Of a stretch of 64,000 nt of DNA, positions 44,166 to 53,775 are shown piece by piece. Each line of letters starts with the position of its first letter. The stretch's first letter is position 1. Both the position numbers and the translations under genes were made by a program. The stretch is from CAWATZ01 sp963784995 (lineage in GTDB: Bacteria; Planctomycetota; Planctomycetia; Gemmatales; Gemmataceae). Below the pieces are notes generated by a model, which did no database searches, was not told the DNA's origin, and saw only the letters and a program-made list of their open reading frames with translations. Where the stretch lies: contig CAWATZ010000003.1 in NCBI GenBank assembly GCA_963784995.1, positions 2,418,001 through 2,482,000 of the forward strand. Direction: 5' to 3'.

Positions 44166-45298
44166 TCATACGTGGGTGGTAACTTCAGAAGCAATTCCGG
44201 ATGCTTCGCACGCAACCGCGTCTGGATCTTGCGCAAGGGGCGGCGGAAACGCAAGGTAGACAGGCATCCCCGCAGGGACCGTATCCGGAGCATGAATTCG
44301 CACTCCCAGGTGAGTTTTGCCGGTCCGCTGCAGGTCTTCGTCAACGAAGAGACGTACGACCTCCGGGGCCATGCTCGCCAACCAGGTGCCCGCGATGGCG
44401 GTGCCGAAGATGCCGATCGTACCCAGGGCCTTTGCCTCTTCGACGATCTTGCCTAGCCAGCGCAGGCGCTGGTTCGCTCCCCGGCGCACCTCTGTGCCGC
44501 ACCGCTCTAACGCCGAGCGCTGGACTGCCCCTCGCCGACCAATGACACCAATCTCCTTGGCGATCCAATTATCGTTGCTGTCCAGAACATCATATCCGGC
44601 CCGGTTGGCAATGCCTGCCAGTGTCTTCTCCGTGAAGTGAGAGCAATGATCGACCACTGCGAGATCAAAGGGATTGTCCCAGTAGTTGGACGTGTGTAAC
44701 AGCAGCATCCCATTTGGCTTCAGGAAGCGTTCCAGTTGTTTCAACATCGTGAGCGGCTGTGGAACGTGTTCGATGACGTAGACCATGCTGATGACGTCAA
44801 ACTGTCGGTCAATCGCATCCAGAGAGCCGTGATAAAACGAGGTGACACCCGGGATGGCGCGCACAGCTGACTCGAAACGATTGTGTACGTCATAGCCGGC
44901 CAGGCGCCAGCCGGGGAACATCCCGGCAAAAGTGCGCAAGGTCGAACCGTTGCCGCAGCCAATGTCGAGCCAGTCTCCGGTCGCCGATAACCCCGTCTTC
45001 TGGCAGAACAGTTCCAGAAGCCGTCTGGTCCGCGGCGCCGGCGCCCGGCATCGAAGATCACTTGCTCATTGCCGTTGGATAGGACGTACATCTCATATTG
45101 CCGGTAAATGTCCGCAACGTCCTGCTGCCAGACTGCATCCTGACGCTTCTGGACGTGACCGCACTCTTCGCAGACCAGGAATTCCCCGCAGCGCGGCCAC
45201 GGCTTGCAGTCCGAAGTAACACCAATGGGCAGCCAGCGGTCGTCGAGCCGGCTAGTTTGGGGCCCGCCGCAGGCAATGCATGGATTGATCTTGGTCAT
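44166..45298 (-). CDS. Sugar C-methyltransferase-like SAM enzyme, one frameshift
   Basis: ATG 45298 opens a zinc-binding N-terminus (CIACGG, then CEECGHV), as in TylC3-type C-methyltransferases. Near CCC at 45044-45046 one base is missing; in the other frame the protein continues RTRRLLELFCQ, the SAM loop LDIGCGNGS, VYVIEHVPQPL and a C-terminal domain (IGIFGTAIAGTWLA) to 44166. About 378 residues together, close to the family length. It would add a methyl group to a keto-sugar nucleotide. The shift is at a homopolymer and likely technical. Confidence 0.8.
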
Positions 45299-45344
45299 GC
45301 TTGGCCCTTGTCGTGAGGATGGCCAGACCTTGGCCTGGCCCAGA

Positions 45345-46232
45345 TCATGCTGCCGCAACGGCCGGGGCCAGCGCCCGAAACGCCTCGCGGATCGTCATCG
45401 TCACGTCTGGTATGGTTTCAGCCAGCATTTCAGGTAATGGGCTGACGTCTAGAGTCGTAAAGCGGGGTAACTGCTCGGTCCGTGGCAGTGCCCGCATGGC
45501 CGTCGGCTCGATCAGTTTCGCGTTGGCCCCGAGGACCTTGGCTCCCAGAAAGGCAGCTTCGGCATAGCTGATGTCCCGATCTCCTGACAGATGCCAGATT
45601 CCACACCTCTGCTCGGCACCGAGCTGGCGCAGCACTCTGCATACAGAGTGGAGCGGCACCGGGGCCATGACAAGGTCGTGGAAGGGCCGGATGCGTTCGC
45701 CGCGGACCAGCGACCGGGCCCAGCCGGCAAACAGGGGATTGGGTCCACCCAATACTTTGGTCAGGCGCAGGATGGCCGTTCGCCCCAGCAGGCCAAGACA
45801 ACGTTCTCCCTCAGCCTTTTGCCGCCCATATTCGTTCAAAGGCGAAACGGGTTCCTCGATGCGACGGAAGGGGCGTGTACCATCGAACACGTGGTTTGTC
45901 GAGAGAAAGACAATGAAGGCACCCTGTGCCGCCAGCAGCTGAGCCAGTTGCATGGTGCCGGCCACGTTCACGCCCGCCGTCCCGTGCGGATCGCGCTGGC
46001 AATCGTCGAGCCTGGTGACGCCCGCACACAAATAAGCGACCGACACCGTTGGTCCTTGCCAGCACTGCGGAGGATTGGCCAGGTTGAGATAGACTCCACC
46101 GCATCCAGCCCGGCGACTTGTGCCAAGGACCGGCCGACCAGTGGCCTGCAAAGAGCGCAACAAAGCTCCGCCGATCAGACTGTCGGCTCCGACTACAAGC
46201 TCGACCGGAGTGTTGGAATGGAATCGCTTCAT
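45345..46232 (-). CDS. RmlD-like sugar-nucleotide reductase (SDR)
   Basis: 295 residues from ATG 46232. NAD(P) loop VVGADSLIGGALL instead of a strict GxxGxxG, catalytic YGRQK, and LSTNHVFDGTRPFRRIEE like dTDP-4-dehydrorhamnose reductases. It likely reduces a 4-keto-sugar nucleotide made elsewhere. It starts 4 nt after the stop of the upstream methyltransferase gene. Confidence 0.85.
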   Translation of the reverse strand: MKRFHSNTPVELVVGADSLIGGALLRSLQATGRPVLGTSRRAGCGGVYLNLANPPQCWQGPTVSVAYLCAGVTRLDDCQRDPHGTAGVNVAGTMQLAQLLAAQGAFIVFLSTNHVFDGTRPFRRIEEPVSPLNEYGRQKAEGERCLGLLGRTAILRLTKVLGGPNPLFAGWARSLVRGERIRPFHDLVMAPVPLHSVCRVLRQLGAEQRCGIWHLSGDRDISYAEAAFLGAKVLGANAKLIEPTAMRALPRTEQLPRFTTLDVSPLPEMLAETIPDVTMTIREAFRALAPAVAAA

Positions 46233-46235
46233 CAA

Positions 46236-46946
46236 TTATGCGCTCCGCCGCACGTCCCCGGATGCAGACTGAGCCAGGCCGGCTCCCTCGAAATAGATGA
46301 ACTCATAGTCGCCCACGTAGCCGAAGTGCTTGAACAACCAGATCCATTCCTCCGGGGAAAAGAACGCCTCGCACGTCAGCGCCCAGCACTGCAAGTTGAA
46401 CAGTTCCTGCTCGTCGCGATAGCTTTCGACGACGAGATACTTGTCGCGTGCCACACGCTCCATCTCGCGCAAGGCGTTCTGCAAATCATAGATGCGGAGG
46501 TTATGGAAAGTCGTCAGCGAGATCGCCAGATCAAAGTGTTTGTCACCAAAGGGGTACGGATCTTGAGCCCGGTGCTTGAAGAGCCGGGAGCGTACCTCTT
46601 CCTTGGCGTTGGCCAGCCCATGCTCGGAAACGTCGAAGCCGTGGACCTCACACCGCGGCAGCAGGCGCGTCAATTCGTAAAGCAAAAACGCCTTGCCGCA
46701 GCCCACGTCCAGAATGCGCGCGTTGTCTGGCAGTTTGTACGTTTCGACCAGCTTCTGCGCGACCACCGACCAGCGGCCATCATACTTGTAACCGCCGTAG
46801 CCGAAACGCCGGCTCCCGTCCCAGTAGTCAGCCCCATACTGTCGGCCAATCTTCATGCAGCGAACCTTGTCATCGACCATCCGGCCAATGTAGTCCCGCT
46901 GCGTTTTCTTGTGCAGGGAATTGACGATTTCGAGCATTCGTCCCAT
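46236..46946 (-). CDS. Class I SAM-dependent methyltransferase
   Basis: 236 residues from ATG 46946. Motif I ILDVGCGKAFLLYEL, then VHGFDVSEHGLANA and LAISLTTFHNLRIYDLQNAL. Substrate unknown; the N-terminal KTQRDYIGRM and GADYWDGSRRFGYGGYKYDG are distinctive and seen in methyltransferases of glycan or small-molecule clusters. It sits between the split transketolase and the RmlD-like gene. Confidence 0.85.
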   Translation of the reverse strand: MGRMLEIVNSLHKKTQRDYIGRMVDDKVRCMKIGRQYGADYWDGSRRFGYGGYKYDGRWSVVAQKLVETYKLPDNARILDVGCGKAFLLYELTRLLPRCEVHGFDVSEHGLANAKEEVRSRLFKHRAQDPYPFGDKHFDLAISLTTFHNLRIYDLQNALREMERVARDKYLVVESYRDEQELFNLQCWALTCEAFFSPEEWIWLFKHFGYVGDYEFIYFEGAGLAQSASGDVRRSA

Positions 46947-46971
46947 CGGTAGTTCCCCTTCCCTGGGTATG

Positions 46972-47021
46972 GTAGGACGGGCTTCCCAGCCCGTCCGGAC
47001 GGGCTGGGAAGCCCGTCCTAC
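46972..47021. repeat. 50-bp perfect palindrome
   Basis: GTAGGACGGGCTTCCCAGCC and its complement meet with almost no loop. It lies between the transketolase C-subunit stop (47026) and the methyltransferase start, so within a probable operon. Confidence 0.93.
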
Positions 47022-47025
47022 TTCA

Positions 47026-47973
47026 TTACGCCGCCCGGACGGTGCGCCGGCCGGCCAGCAGAGTCCGCACTGTGTCGGCCACGCTGTCAGCTGCGATCCC
47101 ATAGCGTTTCATCAAGCCACTCTGCTCGCCGTACTTGTCCGGAAAGACGTCTGGAATGCCAATTCTCTTGAACCGTCGTCCCTGGAGCAAATCATTCTCG
47201 GCGAGATACTCGGCCAGGGCCCCGCCAAGGCCGCCAATGATCGTGTGTTCCTCGACGGAAACAACAACCGGCACTTTCCGCACGGCGGCCGCGATCGCTT
47301 CCAGGTCCAGTGGCTTGATGGTGGGCAGATGGATCACTGCCGCCTTGACCCGTTGCTTTGCCAGCAGGTCGGCTGTCGCGAGACATACCTGCAAACCAAC
47401 TCCAGTGGTGAACAGCACTGCGTCGCTGCCTTCGCGCATCGGCACTGCCTTGCCGATCACGAACGGTTCCCCCTCCTGTGTGACGATCGGATCATGCCCC
47501 TTCCCCAGGCGGACGTAGATTGGCCCAGGGTGGTCCACAGTGGCCGGCATCGCGCGGCGCATTTCACGAGCGTCGGCCACAGCCAGGATGCACATGTTTG
47601 GCAAGGCCCGGTAAATGGCGATGTCTTCGATGGCCAGGTGAGTCGGTCCCAGGGGAGCGTAGACCACTCCGCCGCCATTGGCGATCAACCGCACGTTAAC
47701 GTTGTGCAGACACAGGTCGATGGCCACCTGCTCGTAACAGCGGCGCGAGAGAAACGTGGCGATCGTGTTAACGTAAACAATCGCTCCTTCCATCGCCAGA
47801 CCAGCTGCCATGCCAACGACGTTGGCCTCGCTCACCCCCTCCATGAAGAATCGCGTCGGATAGTCCTGCTTGAACTGCTTGAGTGTGTCAACACCCAGGT
47901 CCGAACCAACGAAGACGATTCGCTCGTCCTGCTTGGCGAGTTCATAGACCATGTCCAGACAGGTTTCACGCAT
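47026..47973 (-). CDS. Transketolase C-terminal-type subunit
   Basis: 315 residues: pyrimidine-binding domain with the ThDP-activating Glu in MEGVSEANVVGMAAGLA, and a C-terminal domain from about 195. It is the partner of the preceding gene, with TGATG overlap of stop and start, so both halves are made in equal amounts. Together they transfer two-carbon ketol units in a thiamin diphosphate reaction. Inside a glycan cluster it is more likely a biosynthetic enzyme for a special sugar than central metabolism. Confidence 0.92.
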   Translation of the reverse strand: MRETCLDMVYELAKQDERIVFVGSDLGVDTLKQFKQDYPTRFFMEGVSEANVVGMAAGLAMEGAIVYVNTIATFLSRRCYEQVAIDLCLHNVNVRLIANGGGVVYAPLGPTHLAIEDIAIYRALPNMCILAVADAREMRRAMPATVDHPGPIYVRLGKGHDPIVTQEGEPFVIGKAVPMREGSDAVLFTTGVGLQVCLATADLLAKQRVKAAVIHLPTIKPLDLEAIAAAVRKVPVVVSVEEHTIIGGLGGALAEYLAENDLLQGRRFKRIGIPDVFPDKYGEQSGLMKRYGIAADSVADTVRTLLAGRRTVRAA

Positions 47974-48797
47974 CAGACCACCTCGAGAGCAGCCAACAGA
48001 GAATCCAGTTCCGCATCAGTTACCTTGCTCTTATGATGCCACTTCATGTTGTTCTCGGCGAATGAAACTCCCTTGCCTTTGATCGTGTGGCAGATCACCG
48101 CGCTGGGCCGATCACCGGCAAACGGAGTCGCCGTCAACACGGTTCGCAGCGCGGCAACGTCATGCCCATCGACCTCGCGAACGGCAAAGCCAAAGCTGGC
48201 CCATTTGTCCGCGAACGGTTCAAGGTCCTGAACCTCACAGGTGCTGCCGTAGGACTGGTGCTTGTTATAATCGACAATGGCCGTGAGATTAGTCAACCTG
48301 TGTTTGCCCGCGCACATGGCGGCTTCCCACACGGAACCTTCGTTGCACTCCCCATCCCCAAGGATCACGAAGACCCGAGCGCCAGTGCGTGCATTGCGGG
48401 CATGCAGGGCGAAACCAACGCCGATGGAGAGCCCATGGCCGAGGGCGCCGGTTGATGCCTCGACGCCAGGAACCTTGCCCGCGTCAGGGTGCCCACCCAG
48501 GATGCCGTCGGCTGAACAAAAGCGCCACAGCTCCTCTTGCGGGAAAAAGCCCTTGTCCGCCAGGATGGCGTACAGGGCCAGGCAACCGTGTCCCTTGCTC
48601 AGGATGCAGCGATCTCGCAGCGCCCATTTCGGATTGGCCGGATCAAAGCGGAGCACGTCATCGTAGAGAACGCGGAGGACCTCCACAAGGGAGAACGCTG
48701 CGCCAAGATGTCCCCTGCGGGCGGCGGCCAGCACCTGGACGATGGTTCGCCGCAGTGCCCTGGAACGCTCGTCGAGCCGAACGGTTGTGTTGTTCAT
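47973..48797 (-). CDS. Transketolase N-terminal-type subunit
   Basis: 274 residues from ATG 48797 (a TTG 12 nt upstream is less likely). ThDP-binding motif GDGECNEGSVWEAAMCAGKH...NLTAIVDYNK (GDG to N) is intact, as is GHLGAAFSLVEVL and the KGHG loop. It overlaps the kinase stop upstream (ATGA) and the C-subunit start downstream. Confidence 0.93.
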   Translation of the reverse strand: MNNTTVRLDERSRALRRTIVQVLAAARRGHLGAAFSLVEVLRVLYDDVLRFDPANPKWALRDRCILSKGHGCLALYAILADKGFFPQEELWRFCSADGILGGHPDAGKVPGVEASTGALGHGLSIGVGFALHARNARTGARVFVILGDGECNEGSVWEAAMCAGKHRLTNLTAIVDYNKHQSYGSTCEVQDLEPFADKWASFGFAVREVDGHDVAALRTVLTATPFAGDRPSAVICHTIKGKGVSFAENNMKWHHKSKVTDAELDSLLAALEVV

Positions 48798-49873
48798 GCA
48801 CCAATCCAATCTTCGTAAGGAAAGGCGATCCGTGCCTGGTGCGACCGGGCGAGCATCTCCCGGGCCTTACTCAGCTGCAAGCGCTGCAACTCTTCGGAAC
48901 GCAGCGACGGATCGGCGAACAGACGTCGGGCCAGATGCTCGGGTACAAACTCGTTGAGCAGGATCATGACCCATTTCAGACCATACAGGACACAAGCAAC
49001 CCGGAGCCGGGGCACCAGGGCATGATCGCGCCCCATACCAGCGAGCATGGCCTGCAAGAACCAGCCGCGTTGCTCGACGGTAAGAGCCATTCCCGGGTGC
49101 AGCAAGAAATCACTCAGGCTCTTGGCCGGGTCGTCCCAGCCGAAATACTCAAAATCAACGAATACCATCCTGCCATCGGGGCTCCGCAGAGCGTTATGGA
49201 ACCCAAAGTCCGACGGACTCAGCGTGCGTGCCGGCAGCGGCAAGGGATCACTGCCGCAGCCATGCAGGTCCAGCTGCTCCGCGGCCCACGCCGAGATTGT
49301 CTGAAGTGCCGGCTCAAACTCTTCTCTGAGGAAGTGAGCCAAAGCGCGCTGGGCCGGCGTCTTTTCCTCGACCTGCCGCAGCCGATCCAGACGAAGAGTA
49401 ATCGTCTCCAGCAACTCTGCCAGAGTAAAGACCGCCTCGGAAGCAACGGGCAGCGAGGACGCTGCTGGGACTCGCGCCAGCCGATACAGGGAGACCAGGA
49501 AAGCAGCCAGACACTCCAGGTCAGCCCGGCTGGCGTTCGCCGGCTGAACCTGTTCGCCCGGCAGAAATTCGAGAATGCTTGCCTGTTGCCGGGCATCGCT
49601 GCCAAGCAGCCGGGGTGTACAGGTCATGCCGTGTTCCTGCAGAAACCGAAGGGCTGTCGCCTCCGTCAGCCGACGGTCCCGGGTGTCCCGAGCGTGTCGG
49701 AAGTATCGTTTCAGGACGACGCAACGTCCGCCCACCAAATCAACCCGATAGACCTGGCTGTTGCGGCCCCCGCCAATGCGTGTCAAGGAGACGACCTTCT
49801 CCCCGAGTAAACTCGCCCCGATTCGGCCCGCCTCGTCAACTGGGTCGCGTTCCGTTGCCACCACCGCAGTCAT
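48794..49873 (-). CDS. APH-fold kinase (aminoglycoside phosphotransferase family)
   Basis: 359 residues. N-lobe GGGRNSQVYRVDLVGGRCVVLKRY with the ATP-binding Lys; C-lobe SPSDFGFHNAL (Brenner-type motif with Ser-Asp variation of HGD) and the metal-binding VFVDFEYFGWDDP. Such kinases in glycan clusters phosphorylate sugars or small alcohols at the start of nucleotide activation. The usual catalytic HxD is replaced by S-P-S-D, a feature worth noting. Overlaps the upstream HAD gene by 38 nt. Confidence 0.85.
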   Translation of the reverse strand: MTAVVATERDPVDEAGRIGASLLGEKVVSLTRIGGGRNSQVYRVDLVGGRCVVLKRYFRHARDTRDRRLTEATALRFLQEHGMTCTPRLLGSDARQQASILEFLPGEQVQPANASRADLECLAAFLVSLYRLARVPAASSLPVASEAVFTLAELLETITLRLDRLRQVEEKTPAQRALAHFLREEFEPALQTISAWAAEQLDLHGCGSDPLPLPARTLSPSDFGFHNALRSPDGRMVFVDFEYFGWDDPAKSLSDFLLHPGMALTVEQRGWFLQAMLAGMGRDHALVPRLRVACVLYGLKWVMILLNEFVPEHLARRLFADPSLRSEELQRLQLSKAREMLARSHQARIAFPYEDWIGA

Positions 49874-50495
49874 GAAAAATCACGTCCTGGATCTGCGACC
49901 AGTGCGAACAGCTGCGCACGTCCCGCGCCTGCACCGGATTCGCACCTGGGTTGAACAGCACCTTGTTCACGTCAGGGGGGAAGGTTTCCTCAAGGAAGGT
50001 TTCTTCGAGATCATCGATGAAATCGGTACAACCGAGTGAGCGAATTCGCGACACCTTGTCCTCTCGGGTGGCTTCATACCAGACCTGATCGCAGGTAAGA
50101 CCAGCGTGGTCCGGATCGAAGAACCCACGATCGCTCATCCAGCGCGTGGCTGCCTCACGAAAGTTGACACCACTCCCAAGCAGGTTCGAGCAGGTCGTCT
50201 TGTGGCTAACAATGTGAACGCGGACGCCACGCATCCGGCAGTGGCACAAAAACGGCATCACGCCGTCAAACGGTCGCGCCTCATCGATTGCCGGGCCATA
50301 CAGGATCGCCTGCAACCGCTGCCATTCCAGGTCCCCGTCCGGCAAAGTCCGCACGTAATCGCGAATTGCTTTCTTGCCCCCGCGAAAGTCCGGCGGAATC
50401 AAAGCTCGCTCCACGGCCAGGCGATAGAGCAAATCGTCGTAGCAAGCGATGGTATTGTCAAAATCAATGCCGATGACGGGAGCCGGAGAACGCAT
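49836..50495 (-). CDS. HAD-superfamily protein
   Basis: 219 residues. Motif I IGIDFDNTIACYD with both aspartates; motif II-like IVSHKT; motif III/IV DFIDDLEETF. A cap of about 70 residues lies between. It is probably a phosphatase of a sugar phosphate or related compound, working next to the APH-fold kinase. The 38-nt overlap with that gene indicates close coupling. Confidence 0.82.
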   Translation of the reverse strand: MRSPAPVIGIDFDNTIACYDDLLYRLAVERALIPPDFRGGKKAIRDYVRTLPDGDLEWQRLQAILYGPAIDEARPFDGVMPFLCHCRMRGVRVHIVSHKTTCSNLLGSGVNFREAATRWMSDRGFFDPDHAGLTCDQVWYEATREDKVSRIRSLGCTDFIDDLEETFLEETFPPDVNKVLFNPGANPVQARDVRSCSHWSQIQDVIFHDCGGGNGTRPS

Positions 50496-50608
50496 GAGGC
50501 AAAACCTTTGTCAACCGGGTTTGGGCAGACTCCATGCTGCCTCGTAGGAGAGTATAATGGGCACTTTGCAGAAGAATCAAGCTCACCTGTCACCGAGGCC
50601 GTCCGAGA

Positions 50609-51286
50609 TCACCTTCCCGCGCACAGGGCGATCAGATAATGGGCCAGGGGCGTGAAGCCGGTATGGACCACCTCGTCGTTCATGGAGAAGATGAAAACGT
50701 TGCGGAAGTGCCTGGCGCACAGTCGCCGCAAGCCAGTCGCATCCTTGCAGTTAACGTGCCCTTCCTTGCTCGGCCTGGAAGCGTACGCCTGGGAGTGAAT
50801 GGACGGCGAGCCAAGGATCAGCACGCCGTCCTCAGTCAGAGAGGCGGCGACGTTGCCGACAAAGGTCTGCTCGTCGCTCGGTTGGACGTGTTCGATCACG
50901 TCCAGCGAGTAGGCGGCATCGTAGGGTCCGCCGGGAGCAGGGCCCGACAGCATGTCGTGGCAATGGCATTCAAACGTCCAGCGGGGCTCCATCCGCTCAC
51001 GCACGTCCTGGACAAACACCGGATCGAAATCGATCGCCGTCAACTGCTCGACTTCTTGCTGCACCAGGCGCGTGCCGAAAGCGTCCGCACAGCCAACTTC
51101 CAGGACTCGTCTCTTGCCAGTGAGCATTTTGGAGACGAACTTGTAGCGCGACAGCAGAAAGACCAGCCGTCTGGGATCGTCGTGCCAGACCTGGTTGCTC
51201 ATCAAGCCAAGGGGCGTCAGGCCCTGTTGCTCCTTGATTTCCAGGCAACTCTGGTACTGAGGTTCGCGCGTCTGCTGGGTCAGCAT
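50609..51286 (-). CDS. Class I SAM-dependent methyltransferase
   Basis: 225 residues; GGAG eight bases before the ATG. Motif I VLEVGCADAFGTRLV, AIDFDPVFV, YDAAYSLDVIEHVQPSDE. Substrate unknown. Start of a likely sub-operon with the HAD and kinase genes. Confidence 0.87.
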   Translation of the reverse strand: MLTQQTREPQYQSCLEIKEQQGLTPLGLMSNQVWHDDPRRLVFLLSRYKFVSKMLTGKRRVLEVGCADAFGTRLVQQEVEQLTAIDFDPVFVQDVRERMEPRWTFECHCHDMLSGPAPGGPYDAAYSLDVIEHVQPSDEQTFVGNVAASLTEDGVLILGSPSIHSQAYASRPSKEGHVNCKDATGLRRLCARHFRNVFIFSMNDEVVHTGFTPLAHYLIALCAGR

Positions 51287-51314
51287 TGATACGTCTCCGG
51301 TGGAAAGTAATCCC

Positions 51315-51420
51315 TATTACTCCGGCACGAAAGAAACTCACGTAGGCCGGCCTTCCCAGGCCGGCCGGGACGGGCTGGGAAGCCCGTCCTACTTCAGAAT
51401 CTTCCTTGCCGGAGTAATAT
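51315..51420. repeat. Nested inverted repeat upstream of the 51286 gene
   Basis: Outer arms TATTACTCCGGC (51315-51326) and GCCGGAGTAATA (51409-51420) enclose an inner imperfect palindrome 51342-51392. The inner right half CGGGCTGGGAAGCCCGTCCTAC is identical to the right arm at 46972-47021, while the left half has diverged to GTAGGCCGGCC, as if two related units had recombined. Confidence 0.85.
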
Positions 51421-51434
51421 CCTCCCTGAGTGAC

Positions 51435-52448
51435 TCAGGCAGCCCTGGAACGGTTAGCGCAGTAGATCTGCATCGTCTTGATGTTGAAATAGCGGGCGTC
51501 AGTCATCGCCCCGGGCACTTTCCCCGCCTTGAATGCAGCAACCAGATCGCGGATCGCTTCCTGGACCGTGTGGCGGGGCGCCCAGCCCAGTTCCCGGTTG
51601 ATCTTCTCGGAAGAAATGTGGTACGAACGATGGTCGGCGCTCGGCGTCGTGACAACCTCAACGTCTGGGCCGACTTCCTCACGCACCAGTTCAGCGATAT
51701 CACGGATGCGCATGTTCTGGAAGCCCACGTTGTAAATCTTGCCGTCAATGCCGCGATCGGGCCACCGAAGTGACCACAGGTACAGGTCGGCCATGTCCTC
51801 AATGTGCAGGTTGGGACGCATTTGCTCGCCGCCAAAGACCGTGATCCGCCGATTGTGATAGGCCAAGTTGGTCAGGATGTTGACCGACAGGTCGAGGCGG
51901 AGACGCGGCGAATAGCCACAAATGGTGGCTGGCCGGATGATCAGCGGCACGAACCCAGGGCTGCGTTCCTTCAGGAGGACCTCCTCGCACGTCGCCTTGT
52001 ATTTCGAGTAGTCGGTCAGGGGCTGGAGCGGCAATTCCTCCGTGACGTTGGGCTCATCCTTGATCCCATAGACGCTGGAGGAAGAAGCGTAGACAAAGCG
52101 GCGGACTTTGTTTTTCTTGGCAATCTCGACGAGATCAAAGAAGCAATCGTAGTTGATCGACTTGCCAAGCGCCGGATCAAGTTCAAAGCTGGGGTCGTTG
52201 GAGATACAGGCAAGATGGATAATTGCATCACAGCCAGGGATGGCCTGCTGAAGCACCTGGCGGTCACGCAGGTCGCCCTTGATTCGTTGCAGGCGGGGGT
52301 TGTCCTTGACGCTGTCGAGTACCGTCTCGCCGAACAGGAACAGGTCAAGGACGCGAACGTGATGCCCTTCCCGCAGCAGATGGGGCACGAGCACCGAGCC
52401 TACGTAGCCAGCACCACCGGTGAGAAGGACAGTCATCGGTCGGGACAT
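51435..52448 (-). CDS. NAD-dependent sugar-nucleotide epimerase/dehydratase
   Basis: 337 residues from ATG 52448 (AAGG six bases upstream decides it over two earlier starts). NAD loop LTGGAGYVGSVLVPHLL, catalytic YSKYK, YASSSSVYGI. Extended SDR of the GalE/RmlB group; the exact sugar cannot be read. It follows wecE on the same strand with a gap of about 80 nt. Confidence 0.9.
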   Translation of the reverse strand: MSRPMTVLLTGGAGYVGSVLVPHLLREGHHVRVLDLFLFGETVLDSVKDNPRLQRIKGDLRDRQVLQQAIPGCDAIIHLACISNDPSFELDPALGKSINYDCFFDLVEIAKKNKVRRFVYASSSSVYGIKDEPNVTEELPLQPLTDYSKYKATCEEVLLKERSPGFVPLIIRPATICGYSPRLRLDLSVNILTNLAYHNRRITVFGGEQMRPNLHIEDMADLYLWSLRWPDRGIDGKIYNVGFQNMRIRDIAELVREEVGPDVEVVTTPSADHRSYHISSEKINRELGWAPRHTVQEAIRDLVAAFKAGKVPGAMTDARYFNIKTMQIYCANRSRAA

Positions 52449-52531
52449 TGGCATCCTTTCCAATCACAAAGCGAATCCAGCCCCCCTGGTGAAATGCCAG
52501 GGACCGGCACATCATATAATCCTTCCCCAGC

Positions 52532-53763
52532 TTATGCAACCCCTTCAAAAGTGAGACGATGGCCGGACGCCGGTTGTCGGGTGGTTCGGACGCCGTGGGT
52601 TGCTTTCTCAGGCCAGCAAGGCCGGCGGCATCGTGGCACCCGGAATGAGCGGACGGCTTCGATGATCCGGGTCTGCTCGGCGTCAGTGAGACCGCGGAAC
52701 AACGGCAGGCGCACCAGTCGAACACCGAGTTGCTCGGTGACGGGACAATCGCCGGGGCGGCCGCCGAACTGTTGGCCCATCTTCGACAGATGCAGAGGCT
52801 GATAATGAAAAACGGCGTGGATCCCCTGGTGCGCAGAAACTCAATCAATGCCTGGCGATCACGAAGCGTGGGCAGGATCAGGTAGAACAGGTGTGCAGGA
52901 TGCGCGCAGTCCGGAGGAACAATCGGCAGGCGTATGCCCTGGTCCTCGGCCCAGTCGCTCAGTTCAGTGGCATAGGTTTGCCACAGAACTTTGCGGCGCT
53001 GCTGGATCTGTTCATGCTGTTCAAGCTGAGCGCAGAGCAGGGCAGCGAGGATGTCGGAGGGCAGATAACTAGATCCAACGTCCACCCAGGTGTACTTGTC
53101 CACCTGCCCCCGGAAAAAGCGGCTGCGATTGGTCCCCTTCTCGCGCAGGACCTCGGCCTGCTCAACGTAGGTCGGATCATTGATCAGCAGCGCCCCGCCT
53201 TCACCGCAACTGATGTTTTTCGTCTCGTGGAAGCTGAGTGTGGCCAGGCAGCCAAAAGTTCCCAGAGGACGGCCTCGGTAGCAGCCGAACAGCCCGTGTG
53301 CATTGTCCTCGATAACCGCGGGACCGTGTCTGGCCAAGGTTTCCAGTGCATCCATGTTGCAGCCAACGCCGGCATAGTGGACCGGCACGATCGCTTTGGT
53401 ACGAGGTGTGAGAAGCGGCTCCAGCAGGTCCTCGTTCAAGTTCAGTGTGTCCGGACGAACATCGACGAAAACAGGCCGGGCGCCACGGAGCACGAAAGCA
53501 TTGACAGTCGAGACAAAAGTGAACGCCGGCACAATGACCTCGTCACCGGGGCCAACGTCAAGCAGAAGGGCAGCCATCTCCAGCGCATGAGTGCAGGAAG
53601 TGGTCAGCAACACCTTTGGGACACTTAGCAACCGTTCGAGGAGGAGCTGGCAGCGCCTGGAAAACGGCCCGTCTCCAGAGTGATGGCCGCCGGCCAACGC
53701 CTGGCGGACGTAATCACCGCTGGTTGTTGGTGTGCAGGGCCGGTTAAAAGGAATGAACGGCAC
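52532..53763 (-). CDS. wecE: dTDP-4-amino-4,6-dideoxygalactose transaminase, one frameshift
   Basis: GTG start at 53763 with AAGGA seven bases before. The protein follows WecE/RffA closely: LLTTSCTHALEMAALLL, GDEVIVPAFTFVSTVNAF, LSFHETKNISCGEGGALL with the PLP Lys, REKGTNRSRFFRGQVDKYTW. At CCCC 52823-52826 one base is missing; the other frame resumes with VFHYQPLHLSKMGQQFGG and ends at 52532, giving about 410 residues. It transfers an amino group to dTDP-4-keto-6-deoxyglucose. The shift is at a homopolymer. Confidence 0.9.
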
Positions 53764-53775
53764 AGTTTATCCTTT

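Noticed and set aside
46972..47021. Rho-independent terminator inside the glycan operon
   Set aside because: Strong hairpin but no U-run on either strand; genes on both sides are functionally linked.
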